From positions 1 to 57,123 of the forward strand of contig JOEL01000041.1 of assembly GCA_000720995.1 (NCBI GenBank): 57,123 bases of DNA, given 5' to 3'. Positions 41,013 to 49,299 of this stretch are shown in pieces. The stretch's first letter is position 1; each line of letters starts with the position of its first letter. Under the pieces are notes generated by a model, which saw nothing but the letters and a program-made list of their open reading frames with translations, searched no databases and was not told the origin of the DNA. Both the position numbers and the translations under genes were made by a program. This stretch comes from Streptomyces celluloflavus (lineage in GTDB: Bacteria; Actinomycetota; Actinomycetes; Streptomycetales; Streptomycetaceae).

Positions 41013-42394
41013 GCACGGTCCCGGTCACCCGCGACGACCGCACCGGGGACCCGGCCGGTGTGCTGGCGCGCGGCACGGACCTGCACCTCAACCACTACGG
41101 GGCGGCGCGGCTGCCGTTCGCCTGCGTGGGCGGGCGCGGCCTGGAGCTCGACGTGGTCGACCTGAGCCCGGAACACCGGGGCAGGCGGCTGCGGCTGCTG
41201 GACGCCGGCGCCGGCTACGCCAGCGCGGCCCTGGGCGGCGCCCACCCGGTCGTGCGAGCGGCGCTGGCGCGCGGCACCGGGGTCGGCAACGTCACCGACG
41301 AACTCGGCTCACTGGAACGCGCGGAACTCCTCGACCGGCTCTTCGGCCCCGGCGGGCTGTGGACCGGCCACTTCCCCACGGGGCGGTACCACGTCAGCGG
41401 ACGCAACTCCGGCTCCGAGGGGAACGAGTTGGCGCTGCGGCTCGTACTGGAGTCCCGGTTCGACGGCCGGCGGCTGCGCCACCGTCCGGGCAAGGAGCGG
41501 CGCGACACCATCCTGGCGTTCCAGGGCGCCTGGCACGGCTGGACCGGTGGGCTGGTGCAGCTGCTCAACCGCAGGCACTACCGGGCCGGACTGCCCGCGA
41601 CGGACACCGCCGGCCCGTACGGCGTCCGGGTCGAGCACATCCCGTTCGGCGACCCGGACGCCCTGGCCGAGTACTTCGCCGCGTCCGCCGACCGGCTGCT
41701 GGCCGTGGTGGTCGAGCCGATCCAGGGCGACGCGGGCATCCTCCTGCCGCCACCCGGCTACCTGCGCAACCTCGCGCGGCGGTGCGCGGCCGACGGGGTG
41801 CTGCTCGTCGCCGACGAGGTGCTGACGTTCGCCAAGACCGGCAGCTGGTTCGCCATGCGCGACGCGGACGGGCCGGTGCCCACCGACATCACCGTCATCG
41901 GCAAATACCTGGGCATGGGCGCGGTGTCCACCTCGATGGTGATCGCCCGCGAGGATCTGGCCGTCCGCTCCTCCGGCGCCGTGACCACCTCCGATCTGCG
42001 GCCGCTGAACTGCGCGGTGATCCGTGACGGTATCGAGCACATCGAGGCCGAAGGGCTGCTGCGGCGGTCGGCCGACGTCGGCGTGGACCTGGCCGAACTC
42101 CTCCGCACCGCCTTGGTGGACCGCCACCCGGACGTGTTCACCGAGGTCCGCGGGACCGGGGTCATGCTCGGCGTGGAACTGACCGCCGCGGCGGCGGACC
42201 GGATCGGCGCGCTGCGCAGGGCACTGATCGAGGCGGGTGTGTACGCGGAGTTCATGGCGGGCGCGGGGAAACGATCCGGCGGCCGGCGCTACGTCCATCC
42301 CACCCTGCGGATCGTGCTGCCGCTGATCGCCGACGGGGCGCAGGCCACCGAGATCGCGGAGCGGGTGGCGGCGGGCGCCCGGTCGCTGTGGTGA
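41009..42394 (+). CDS. Class III (glutamate-1-semialdehyde-like) aminotransferase
   Basis: 461 residues, PLP-dependent. The cofactor residues are seen in VSGRNSGSEGNELALRL (phosphate cup), QGAWHGWTGG, VADEVLTF with Asp269, and the Schiff-base Lys299 in TVIGKYLGMG. Members of this branch include the aminotransferase domains of iturin and mycosubtilin synthases, which convert beta-ketoacyl-ACP to beta-aminoacyl-ACP. Coupling to the ACP gene and absence of a ketoreductase in the cluster support such a role here, but an aldehyde to amine reaction is possible. Confidence 0.87.
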   Translation: MSTVPVTRDDRTGDPAGVLARGTDLHLNHYGAARLPFACVGGRGLELDVVDLSPEHRGRRLRLLDAGAGYASAALGGAHPVVRAALARGTGVGNVTDELGSLERAELLDRLFGPGGLWTGHFPTGRYHVSGRNSGSEGNELALRLVLESRFDGRRLRHRPGKERRDTILAFQGAWHGWTGGLVQLLNRRHYRAGLPATDTAGPYGVRVEHIPFGDPDALAEYFAASADRLLAVVVEPIQGDAGILLPPPGYLRNLARRCAADGVLLVADEVLTFAKTGSWFAMRDADGPVPTDITVIGKYLGMGAVSTSMVIAREDLAVRSSGAVTTSDLRPLNCAVIRDGIEHIEAEGLLRRSADVGVDLAELLRTALVDRHPDVFTEVRGTGVMLGVELTAAAADRIGALRRALIEAGVYAEFMAGAGKRSGGRRYVHPTLRIVLPLIADGAQATEIAERVAAGARSLW

Positions 42395-42939
42395 GCGCGG
42401 AGTTCCGCACCCGGGTCGAGCACGTCGACACCGACGCGACCGGGATCGTGCACTTCTCCCGCTACACCTCCCTGATGGAGACCGCGGGCACCGAGCACCT
42501 CGAAGCGCACGGCGCGGGTCTGACCGCCTTCGGCGCGGCGGGCGTCGACCTGGTCGCCGCCGACCTGCGGGTGACCTATCTCCACAGCGCCGTGTACCGC
42601 GACGTGATCGTCGCGGACACCCGGGTCGGCCACGTCGGCGCGGCCTGGTTCACGCTCGCGGTGGATCTGCTGCGCGAGGAGGGGGACGGCGACCGCACCC
42701 CGCTGGTGACCGGCACCCTCGTCTTCGCCGCCGTCGACCCCGACACCCGGCGCGCGGTGCCCCTGCCGGCGCCGCTGCGACAGGCCCTGAGAGGAATCGT
42801 CCCGGATGCGGCACACGAACGAATCGGCACCCCCTCCCGCAGCGGTCCGCGCGGCCCGGCCGCTGGGGATCTCGGCGATCGCCGCCCTGGTGCGCGGACG
42901 CCATCCCCGGCTGTTCATCGACCGGGTGCTGGACCATGA
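42391..42939 (+). CDS. Hotdog-fold thioesterase (4HBT/FadM-like)
   Basis: 182 residues, of which the first 130 form a hotdog thioesterase: RVEHVDTDATGIVHFSRYTSLMETAG contains the catalytic Asp and the family loop, then YRDVIVADTRVGHVGAAWFTLAVDLLRE. It would release or edit acyl chains from the ACP, as the small thioesterase of aryl polyene clusters does. Start GTG at 42391, overlapping the aminotransferase stop. Odd: the frame reads on for 134 bases into the next gene, giving an Arg/Pro-rich tail (PSRSGPRGPAAGDLGDRRPG) with no counterpart in the family. Confidence 0.8.
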   Translation: MSAEFRTRVEHVDTDATGIVHFSRYTSLMETAGTEHLEAHGAGLTAFGAAGVDLVAADLRVTYLHSAVYRDVIVADTRVGHVGAAWFTLAVDLLREEGDGDRTPLVTGTLVFAAVDPDTRRAVPLPAPLRQALRGIVPDAAHERIGTPSRSGPRGPAAGDLGDRRPGARTPSPAVHRPGAGP

Positions 42940-43330
42940 GCCCGGTGTGTTCCTGCGCAGTATGTTCGCCGTCTCCGCGGAGATGGGCGCGCTGTCCGGG
43001 CATCTGCCCGAGCGCGGTCTGACCCCGGGGGTGATCCTGCCCGGCAGCCACACCATGCAGGCTTTCGCCCAGTCCGGCGTGCTGCTCTACCAGTTGAGCA
43101 GCGCCCCGCTCGCCGACGACGAGGTGACCCTGGTCGGCACGGTCAAGTCCCGCTTCCTCGCCCCGGTCGTGCCCGGCGACCAGGTCGTTCTCGATGTACG
43201 CGCGGACCGGCTGTCCGGGCACACCTTCACCTTCTCCGCCGCGGTGACCGTGGAGGGCCGGTCGGTCGCCGGGTTCCGCGGTGCGATGAGCCGGGCGAAG
43301 GTCGATCCCGCGGGGGCCCGGCCGTGGTGA
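42806..43330 (+). CDS. FabZ/FabA-like 3-hydroxyacyl-ACP dehydratase
   Basis: 174 residues of the hotdog dehydratase type: HPRLFIDRVLDHEPG is the start of the fold, GHLPERGLTPGVILPGSHTMQAFAQSGVLL corresponds to the FabZ active-site block (the His in the loop is replaced: FabZ GHFPxxPxxPGVLxxE has an acidic residue where GS is seen here), and VKSRFLAPVVPGDQVVLDVRADRLSGHTFTF is the second strand pair. It may dehydrate hydroxyacyl-ACP or only bind it. It begins within the 3' end of the thioesterase gene. The ATG at 42806 is the only good start ahead of the fold. Confidence 0.8.
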   Translation: MRHTNESAPPPAAVRAARPLGISAIAALVRGRHPRLFIDRVLDHEPGVFLRSMFAVSAEMGALSGHLPERGLTPGVILPGSHTMQAFAQSGVLLYQLSSAPLADDEVTLVGTVKSRFLAPVVPGDQVVLDVRADRLSGHTFTFSAAVTVEGRSVAGFRGAMSRAKVDPAGARPW

Positions 43331-44433
43331 CCCCGGTGATCACCGGACTGGCCTGGGACACTCCGCTGGGCCGGGACCGGGAGGCGGTGTGGGAACGGCT
43401 GTGCGCGGGCGACTCGGGTCTGGCGCCCGTCGGCTCGCCGCATCCACTGCGCAACACGGTCGCGGCCGTCATCGATTCGGTGCCGTACGCGACTCCGCCC
43501 GGCGAACGCCAGCGGGTGCTCGCCGGGCGGGCGCTCGCCGCCGCGTTCGCGGACGCCGGTCTGGCCACGGCCGACCCCGGCGTCGGCCTGGTGCTGGGCA
43601 CCAGCTTCGGCGCCTCCCTGGACGAGGCGGAGCCGACGCTGCACGCCTGGGCCGACGACGCGGCGGCGGGCATCGGGCATCCGGGTACACCGGTGTGCGT
43701 CATGACCGCGTGCTCCGCGGGGTCGGACGCGATCGCCGTCGCGCACGCCCTGGTGCGCTCGGGCGAGCGGCGCATCTGCGTGGCGGGCGGGGTGGACGTG
43801 GTCACCGAGGCCAAGCGGCTCGGGCATTCCGCGCTGAGCACCATGAGTCCCACCGGTATGCGGGCGTTCGACCGGACACACGACGGGATGCTGCTCGGCG
43901 AGGGCGCGGCCTTCCTGGTGATCGAGCACCCCGACTCCGCCCGGGAGCGCGGCGCCCGGGTGTACGCCCGGCTGCGCGGCGCCGGCGCGGCCAACGACGC
44001 CGCCGGGCTCACCGCCCCGGACCCGTCCGGGCGCGCCGTGGTGCGCGCGATGCAACGCTGCCTGGCCTCGGCGGGCCTGGCACCCGCGGATGTCGCGGTG
44101 GTCAGCGCACACGCGACCGGGACCCCGCTCAACGACGAGGTCGAGGCGCGCAGCCTGCTGGAACTGTTCGGGGACGACGGTCCGTTGATGTTCGCCACCA
44201 AGGGGGCGTTCGGGCACAGCCTGGGCGCGACCGGGGCCATCGAGGCCGTGGCGACCGTACTGGCACTGCGCCACCGGCGGGTGCCACCGGTCCTCGGGCT
44301 GCGCGACCCCGCGGCACCGCTGCGGCTGGCCGCGGGCTCGGCGCAACCCGTGGGCGACGGCGCCGGGTTGAGCCTGACGCTGGGGTTCGGCGGGTTCAAC
44401 ACGTGTCTGCTGTTCGAAGGGGTGAGGGCGTGA
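43327..44433 (+). CDS. Beta-ketoacyl-ACP synthase (KS, FabF/aryl-polyene-like)
   Basis: 368 residues with the full catalytic triad of condensing enzymes: Cys129 in TACSAGSDAIA, His in VSAHATGTPLNDEVEA and His in KGAFGHSLGATGAIEA. It would extend acyl-ACP with malonyl-ACP. The sequence is shorter than FabF (about 410) and fits the compact ketosynthases of aryl polyene-like clusters. GTG start overlapping the dehydratase stop (GTGA). The half-length partner follows directly, as KS and chain-length-factor genes do in type II systems. Confidence 0.88.
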   Translation: MTPVITGLAWDTPLGRDREAVWERLCAGDSGLAPVGSPHPLRNTVAAVIDSVPYATPPGERQRVLAGRALAAAFADAGLATADPGVGLVLGTSFGASLDEAEPTLHAWADDAAAGIGHPGTPVCVMTACSAGSDAIAVAHALVRSGERRICVAGGVDVVTEAKRLGHSALSTMSPTGMRAFDRTHDGMLLGEGAAFLVIEHPDSARERGARVYARLRGAGAANDAAGLTAPDPSGRAVVRAMQRCLASAGLAPADVAVVSAHATGTPLNDEVEARSLLELFGDDGPLMFATKGAFGHSLGATGAIEAVATVLALRHRRVPPVLGLRDPAAPLRLAAGSAQPVGDGAGLSLTLGFGGFNTCLLFEGVRA

Positions 44434-44948
44434 CGCAGGTGCCGCCGGGCACACGGGTGCTGGGTTCGGCGACGGTGGTCGCCGAGGACCCGGCCGACCA
44501 CGCGGTGAACAAACCGTCCTTCTACGCCGACCCGGCGGCCTGGCTGGTCGCCGAGACCGTGGACCGGGCGCTGGCGGACTGCGCCGAGCCCGTGCTCGAC
44601 GCCGCCGACGACACCGGGATCGTGGTCATGAGCGCGACCGGGAGCGAGCGGACGATGCGCCGCATCGCCGCCTCGGTGCCGAGGTCCCGGGTGTCGCCGC
44701 TGCGCTTCGCCGGCGCCAATCCGGGGGTGCTGGCCGGGCTGCCCGCGCTGCGCCACGGGCTGCGCGGCCCGTCGCTGCTGCTGGCGGCGCACCCGGACGA
44801 GGCCGCCCCCGTGGCGTTCACGGTGATCGGCGGATGGCTCGCGGACGGCCACGCCCGGCACGTGCTCCTGGCCGGCCTGTACGCCACCGCGGGAGACGGG
44901 CAGATGTGCCGCTGCCTGGTCCTGACCGGCGCCGGGGCGGACCGGTGA
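44430..44948 (+). CDS. Half-length ketosynthase-like protein (ketoacyl-synt_2 / chain-length factor type)
   Basis: 172 residues matching the N-terminal half of ketosynthases without a catalytic Cys: DTGIVVMSATGSERTMRRIA, then SPLRFAGANPGVLAGLPALRHGLRGPSLLL and GGWLADGHARHVLLAGLY. The thiolase-fold second half is absent. Such short proteins accompany the KS in aryl polyene and related clusters. It may form a heterodimer with the KS and set chain length. GTGA overlaps with both neighbours. Its catalytic role is inferred only. Confidence 0.75.
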   Translation: MTQVPPGTRVLGSATVVAEDPADHAVNKPSFYADPAAWLVAETVDRALADCAEPVLDAADDTGIVVMSATGSERTMRRIAASVPRSRVSPLRFAGANPGVLAGLPALRHGLRGPSLLLAAHPDEAAPVAFTVIGGWLADGHARHVLLAGLYATAGDGQMCRCLVLTGAGADR

Positions 44949-46303
44949 ACGGCCTCACCCCCTCCGGGGTGGCCGGCTTCCTGACCCGGGTCGACGGTGT
45001 CCCGGCCGGCCGGGACGACCGCGCACCGGCCGGGGTGGACGACGTGCTGGCGGACCTCGCCGGACTGGGCCTGGCACCGGGCGCCGCGGTCGTGCTCTGC
45101 CTGGCCAACGGAGTCGAGCTGCTGCGCGTGCAGCTCGCGTCGTTGCTGCTGGGCCTGGTGCCGCTGGCCGTACCGCCGGGCACGCCGTGGCAGCGGGTCC
45201 GCGCACTGGCCGGGCACATCGGGGCCGGCGTGGTGGTGACCACCCGGCTGACCGGGACGGGGCCGCGGGTGCCGGTGGGCGGTGCGTCCGCCGTACCGAC
45301 CGGGCACCCCGCCACCCGCTACCGGCCGGGCGAGATCCTGCTGTCCACCTCCGGCACCTCGGGGATGTTCAGCGCGTGCGTGCACCGGGTGTCCTCGCTG
45401 CTGCACAACGCCCGCCTGCACGCCGGGGCCACCGGCATCACCTCCGCCGACACACTGCTGGTGAACCTGCCGCTGTACTACTCCTACGCGCTCGTGGCGC
45501 AGGCGTTCGCCGCGTACGTGACCAAGGCGCGGCTGGTGCTCGACGGACCGCCGTTCTCGCCGGCCGCCTACCGCGACACGGTCACCGCCCGCGGGATCAC
45601 CCACTCGGCGGTGACCCCGACGATCGCCCGCCGGCTGCTGGCCGACCCCGGGCACCTCCCCCGCGGGCTGCGGGCGCTGGCGGTCGGCGGGGACCGGCTC
45701 GCGCCCGCGGAGGTCGCGGACCTGCTGGCCGCGCGGCCGTCCGCGGAGCTGTACCTGACCTACGGGCTCACCGAGGCCGGGCCCCGCGTGTCGACACTGG
45801 CCGCGCACGCCGAACCCGCGCACCGGTACGGATCGGTCGGCCGCCCGCTGCCCGGGGTGCGCGTGTCGCTGCGCGAGGTACGGGACCAGGTGGGCGAGCT
45901 GCTGGTCGAATCCGGCACCGTACTGCTGCGACGAGTCGGGCAGCACAGCGAGCGCGTCCTGCTGGGACCGCGGACCATCGCCACCGGGGACGCCTTCTCG
46001 ATCGACGACGGCTATCTGACCTTCCACGGACGGCTGTCGGACTTCGTGGTGCTGCGCGGCGAGAAGGTCTCGCTGAACACCGTCCGGCAGGCCGCGCACG
46101 CCATCCCGGGGGTGGTGCACTGCGTGCCCAAGGTGGTGGACGAGGGCGGCACCCAAGTCCTCGACGTCCATCTGTCGGTCACCGACTCCCTCCCCGGCGG
46201 AGAGAAAGCGGTACGCCGCCTCCTCAACTCCCAGCTGCTGCCCGCCGAACGCCCGCGCGCGGTCTTCATCTCCGCCGCCGACCCGGAGAGCTTCCGCAAA
46301 TGA
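44945..46303 (+). CDS. Acyl-AMP ligase (ANL superfamily)
   Basis: 452 residues. Adenylating-enzyme motifs: LLSTSGTSGMFSACVHR is the A3 phosphate loop, but lacks the usual Lys (SGTTGxPKG); YLTYGLTEAGPR is A5; ATGDAFSIDDGYLTFHGRLSDFVVLRGEKV covers A7-A8. The C-terminal domain is short and ends PESFRK, where the last Lys may be the A10 lysine. It would activate a free acid as acyl-AMP and load the ACP, as the acyl-ACP ligase in aryl polyene clusters does. GTGA overlap before, ATGA after. Confidence 0.83.
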   Translation: MNGLTPSGVAGFLTRVDGVPAGRDDRAPAGVDDVLADLAGLGLAPGAAVVLCLANGVELLRVQLASLLLGLVPLAVPPGTPWQRVRALAGHIGAGVVVTTRLTGTGPRVPVGGASAVPTGHPATRYRPGEILLSTSGTSGMFSACVHRVSSLLHNARLHAGATGITSADTLLVNLPLYYSYALVAQAFAAYVTKARLVLDGPPFSPAAYRDTVTARGITHSAVTPTIARRLLADPGHLPRGLRALAVGGDRLAPAEVADLLAARPSAELYLTYGLTEAGPRVSTLAAHAEPAHRYGSVGRPLPGVRVSLREVRDQVGELLVESGTVLLRRVGQHSERVLLGPRTIATGDAFSIDDGYLTFHGRLSDFVVLRGEKVSLNTVRQAAHAIPGVVHCVPKVVDEGGTQVLDVHLSVTDSLPGGEKAVRRLLNSQLLPAERPRAVFISAADPESFRK

Positions 46304-47112
46304 CCCTCCGCCTCGGCTGGACCGTCCCGACGACCCTGACACCCGCCGGACTCCGCGAGTTCGCGGTGACCGCGGAGAGCCTCGGGTACGACCACCTGTC
46401 CGTCCCGGAACACCTGGTGTCCAGCGCCCCCGCCTACGAGAGCCTGACGCTGGTGGCGTTCCTGGCCGCGGTCACCACCCGCATCGAGCTGGCGACCGCG
46501 ATGACGATCCTGCCGCACCGCCCGGTGGTGCTCGCCGCCAAACAGGCAGCTCAACTGGCCCACCTCAGCGGCGACCGGCTGCGGCTGGGCATCGCCATCG
46601 GCTCCGATCCCGCCGAGTCCGCCGCCCTCGGCGTCGCCCCGGGCGCCCGCACGGCACTGTTCGAGGAACAGATCCACGCACTGCGCCTGCTGTGGACCCG
46701 GCCGGCGGCGGATTTCGCCGGCGAGCACATCGCGTTCTCCGGCGTCACCCTCACCCCCCGGCCGCGCCCGATCCCCCTCTGGCTGGGCGGCGGCACCCTG
46801 CGCACCGGCGGCAGACCCCGCTCCCTGCACCGGATCGCCACCCTCGCCGACGGCTTCACCATGTCCGGCCTGCTGGCCAACCGGGTCAACCGCGGCGGCG
46901 CACTCATCGCCGACCTGCGCACGGCGGTCACCGAAGCCGGCCGCGACTGGTCCACCTTCGGCATCGAAGCCCGCCTCCACCCCACCCCCGGCCAACCGGC
47001 CACCTGGCGCACCCTCGCCCACGCCTGGCACGCCGCCGGCGCCACCCACCTCACCGTCACCACCGACGACATCGCCTTGCTGGCTCCGGTACGTGCGGCG
47101 GTGAGGGGGTAG
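46300..47112 (+). CDS. Luciferase-like (LLM class) flavin-dependent oxidoreductase
   Basis: 270 residues of the bacterial luciferase-like TIM-barrel fold: LGWTVPTTLTPAGLREFAVTAESLGYDHLSVPEHL at the front, LATAMTILPHRPVVLAAKQAAQLAHLSGDRLRLGI and PIPLWLGGGT. It uses reduced FMN or F420; which of the two cannot be told. It could hydroxylate, N-oxidise or dehydrogenate an ACP-bound or free intermediate. It is the last gene of the plus arm, coupled through an ATGA overlap to the ligase. Confidence 0.85.
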   Translation: MTLRLGWTVPTTLTPAGLREFAVTAESLGYDHLSVPEHLVSSAPAYESLTLVAFLAAVTTRIELATAMTILPHRPVVLAAKQAAQLAHLSGDRLRLGIAIGSDPAESAALGVAPGARTALFEEQIHALRLLWTRPAADFAGEHIAFSGVTLTPRPRPIPLWLGGGTLRTGGRPRSLHRIATLADGFTMSGLLANRVNRGGALIADLRTAVTEAGRDWSTFGIEARLHPTPGQPATWRTLAHAWHAAGATHLTVTTDDIALLAPVRAAVRG

Positions 47113-47361
47113 GGGGGCGTTGCTGGGGGCGGGAGACCACGGCGATCGGAGCGCCGGCCAGGAACCCGGCGAATCCAGGAGGCGAGGGTCGCCACGGCGA
47201 AGCTGGAGGCGAGTCCCCTCCGCGGCAGAGCACGAAGCGGGCGGAGGCGGTGAAGGTTCGCCGGGTGCCGCCTGCCGCGGCTCTGTGCGGTCGCCGTGAT
47301 CCGACCTCTTGGACGGCTCACTCCGCGAAACGCGCACGAGCCCGCGCCGCCTCGCTTCCCG
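47113..47361. other. Intergenic between convergent genes, no gene seen
   Basis: 249 bases separating the LLM gene from the 3' end of the KAS III gene. It probably marks the border between two biosynthetic clusters. No clear terminator or repeat. Confidence 0.4.
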
Positions 47362-48339
47362 TCAGGGGCAGGCGATGACCTGTGCCGCGTAGCTGAGGCC
47401 CGCACCGAAGCCCATCAGCAGGATCGCGTCCCCGGGCCGGACCTGGCCGAGGTCGATCAGCCGGGACAGCGCCAACGGCACGGAGGCCGCCGAGGTGTTG
47501 CCGGTCTCCACGATGTCCCGGGCCACGGCGGCGTTCGTGGCGCCGAGGCTCGTCGCCAGGCGTTCGATCATCCGCAGGTTCGCCTGGTGCGTTACGAAAC
47601 CCTTGAGGTCGGCCGGGGCGATCCCGGCGCGTGCGCAGGCCGCTGCCGCCACCGCGGCCAGCTCCGAGGTCACCCAGCGGTAGACGGCCTGGCCCTGCAT
47701 GGTCACGCTGCCGTGCCGGTCGGGGATGGCGACCAGCCCGGCCTTGTCGCCATCCCCGCCCCACTCCACCGGGTGGATCCCCGCCCGCTCCGCGGCGACG
47801 ACGACCGCGGCACCGGCCCCGTCGGCGAAGACGGTGGCGGTGTCCACGTCTCCCTGGTCCACCCAGTCGGTCATCCGCTCGGCCCCGATGACCAGGGCAC
47901 GGCGGCTGGTGCGGGAGCGGATGAGGCCGTCGGCGACGCCGAGGGCGTAACAGAAGCCCGCGCAGGCCGCGTTGACGTCGAAGGCCGCGATGCGCGGGAC
48001 GCCGAGGAGCGCCGCGACGGATGCCGCGCCGCCCGGCATGGGCGACGGCATGGAGCAGGTGGCCAGGACCAGCAGATCGATGTCGGCGGGAGCGAGACCC
48101 GCCGTCGAGAGCGCTTTGGCCGCCGCGCCGGCCGCCATCCCCGTGACGGTCTCCTCCGCTCCGGCGAACCGCCTCTCACGGACGCCCACCCGTCGCTCGA
48201 TCCACTCGGCCGTGACGCCGAGGCCCCTGCCCAGCTCTTCATTGCCGACGACCCGTTCGGGGCGGACGCCGGCGACGGCCGCGATCCGGGAACCAGCCGC
48301 GGCGCCGAAACCGGTCAGAGCGGATGAATTGGACGACAT
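47362..48339 (-). CDS. Beta-ketoacyl-ACP synthase III (FabH-like)
   Basis: 325 residues with the KAS III triad: Cys126 in VNAACAGFCYAL, His in FVTHQANLRMIERL and Asn in ETGNTSAASVPLAL. The enzyme condenses an acyl-CoA with malonyl-ACP to begin a chain. It lies at the left edge of the polyketide region and, with the free ACP, dehydrogenases and methyltransferase to its right, could build an unusual starter. It might instead belong to the plus-arm cluster to its left. ATG start; a long 3'-facing convergent border isolates it from that arm. Confidence 0.9.
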   Translation of the reverse strand: MSSNSSALTGFGAAAGSRIAAVAGVRPERVVGNEELGRGLGVTAEWIERRVGVRERRFAGAEETVTGMAAGAAAKALSTAGLAPADIDLLVLATCSMPSPMPGGAASVAALLGVPRIAAFDVNAACAGFCYALGVADGLIRSRTSRRALVIGAERMTDWVDQGDVDTATVFADGAGAAVVVAAERAGIHPVEWGGDGDKAGLVAIPDRHGSVTMQGQAVYRWVTSELAAVAAAACARAGIAPADLKGFVTHQANLRMIERLATSLGATNAAVARDIVETGNTSAASVPLALSRLIDLGQVRPGDAILLMGFGAGLSYAAQVIACP

Positions 48340-48971
48340 ACGGTCACCTCTAGCTGTCTGCGACGGCGGATGGTCCGTCGGGCATCAAAAATTCGACCCT
48401 CCGGGACCCTGAATACAGGCGGCGTTTTTTGCACGGAGCCGTCAATTCCACTTGACGAAGAGTTTTCCTTACCCGCATCCGACTCCGCACCCGGCCGCGA
48501 ACCAGAGGAGGGAGGACTGATTGAAGGGCCGGATTGCGGTGCGGATTGCCTTTCGCCACCCCTGCGGAGAATTCCGCACGAAGGCCGAAAGGCGCGCGTC
48601 CGCCCCTCGGCGACCACCACCGCGGGGCCGGACCGAGCCACCCGCCACGGCGAACCCGCATGTCAGCAGTGGCAGTTGAGCGCTTGACCAATTATGATGG
48701 CGACCACCGAATTCATCGAAGAAGGCTTGAACGGAGCACCACCTCGCCTTACGCTCCCTGGACGCACCGACGCGCATGTGCGTGGAATCCAGTTCCGACT
48801 GGCGGCCCTCACCATGGGGGTACAGTGCGAGTGATGCACGTCACAACAGCGGTCGGCCGGTTCGGGTGCTGTCTTATTTCCTGTCGGGTCGAAGGGGGAA
48901 TAGCGGTTGTGTGCAATAGATCGGTCCCGTTCCTCCCGCGGTGACGACTTCCTCAAGGAGTTGGAGAACGC
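48340..48971. promoter_or_regulatory. Divergent intergenic region before the LuxR gene
   Basis: 632 bases of lower GC with no supported gene between the KAS III and LuxR-type genes. It must contain the promoters of both. No clear operator was recognised. Confidence 0.4.
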
Positions 48972-49289
48972 ATGCACGGGGAGAGGCTTCAGGTCGGCGG
49001 GGGCGTCGGTAGACGAATAGGGGGCGGTGGCGGCCGCCCGGCATCGGTGGAAGGGTCCGTCCTGCAGGTGCTGACGCCGCGGGAGCTCGAAGTGTTCAGC
49101 GTGCTGCCGGACGGTGAGGGGAACCGGGAGCTCGCCCGCCGGCTCGGCATCGCAGAGCGGACCGTCAAGGCCCATCTGACCAGCATCACGAGGAAGCTGG
49201 GGCTGCGGTCCCGGGTGGAGGCCGCACTCCTCTCCGCGGAGTGGTCGGACGACCTCCGGCCCGATCCGAAGGACCTCGACAGACCGTAG
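48972..49289 (+). CDS. LuxR-type HTH regulator, short
   Basis: 105 residues; only the DNA-binding domain is present: LTPRELEVFSVLPDGEGNRELARRLGIAERTVKAHLTSITRKLGLRSRVEAALLS is a textbook LuxR_C_like HTH at residues 34-90. The N-terminal 30 residues are Gly-rich and disordered; no receiver or ATPase domain is seen. Small stand-alone LuxR regulators occur in Streptomyces antibiotic clusters. AAGGAGTTGGAGAACGC precedes the ATG. It lies 10 bases before the PPTase gene and likely is co-transcribed with it. Confidence 0.85.
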   Translation: MHGERLQVGGGVGRRIGGGGGRPASVEGSVLQVLTPRELEVFSVLPDGEGNRELARRLGIAERTVKAHLTSITRKLGLRSRVEAALLSAEWSDDLRPDPKDLDRP

Positions 49290-49299
49290 TGGCACCTTC

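Noticed and set aside
48681-48700. Sigma-70-like promoter TTGACC ... TATGAT
   Set aside because: The two boxes are almost adjacent instead of 16-18 bases apart.
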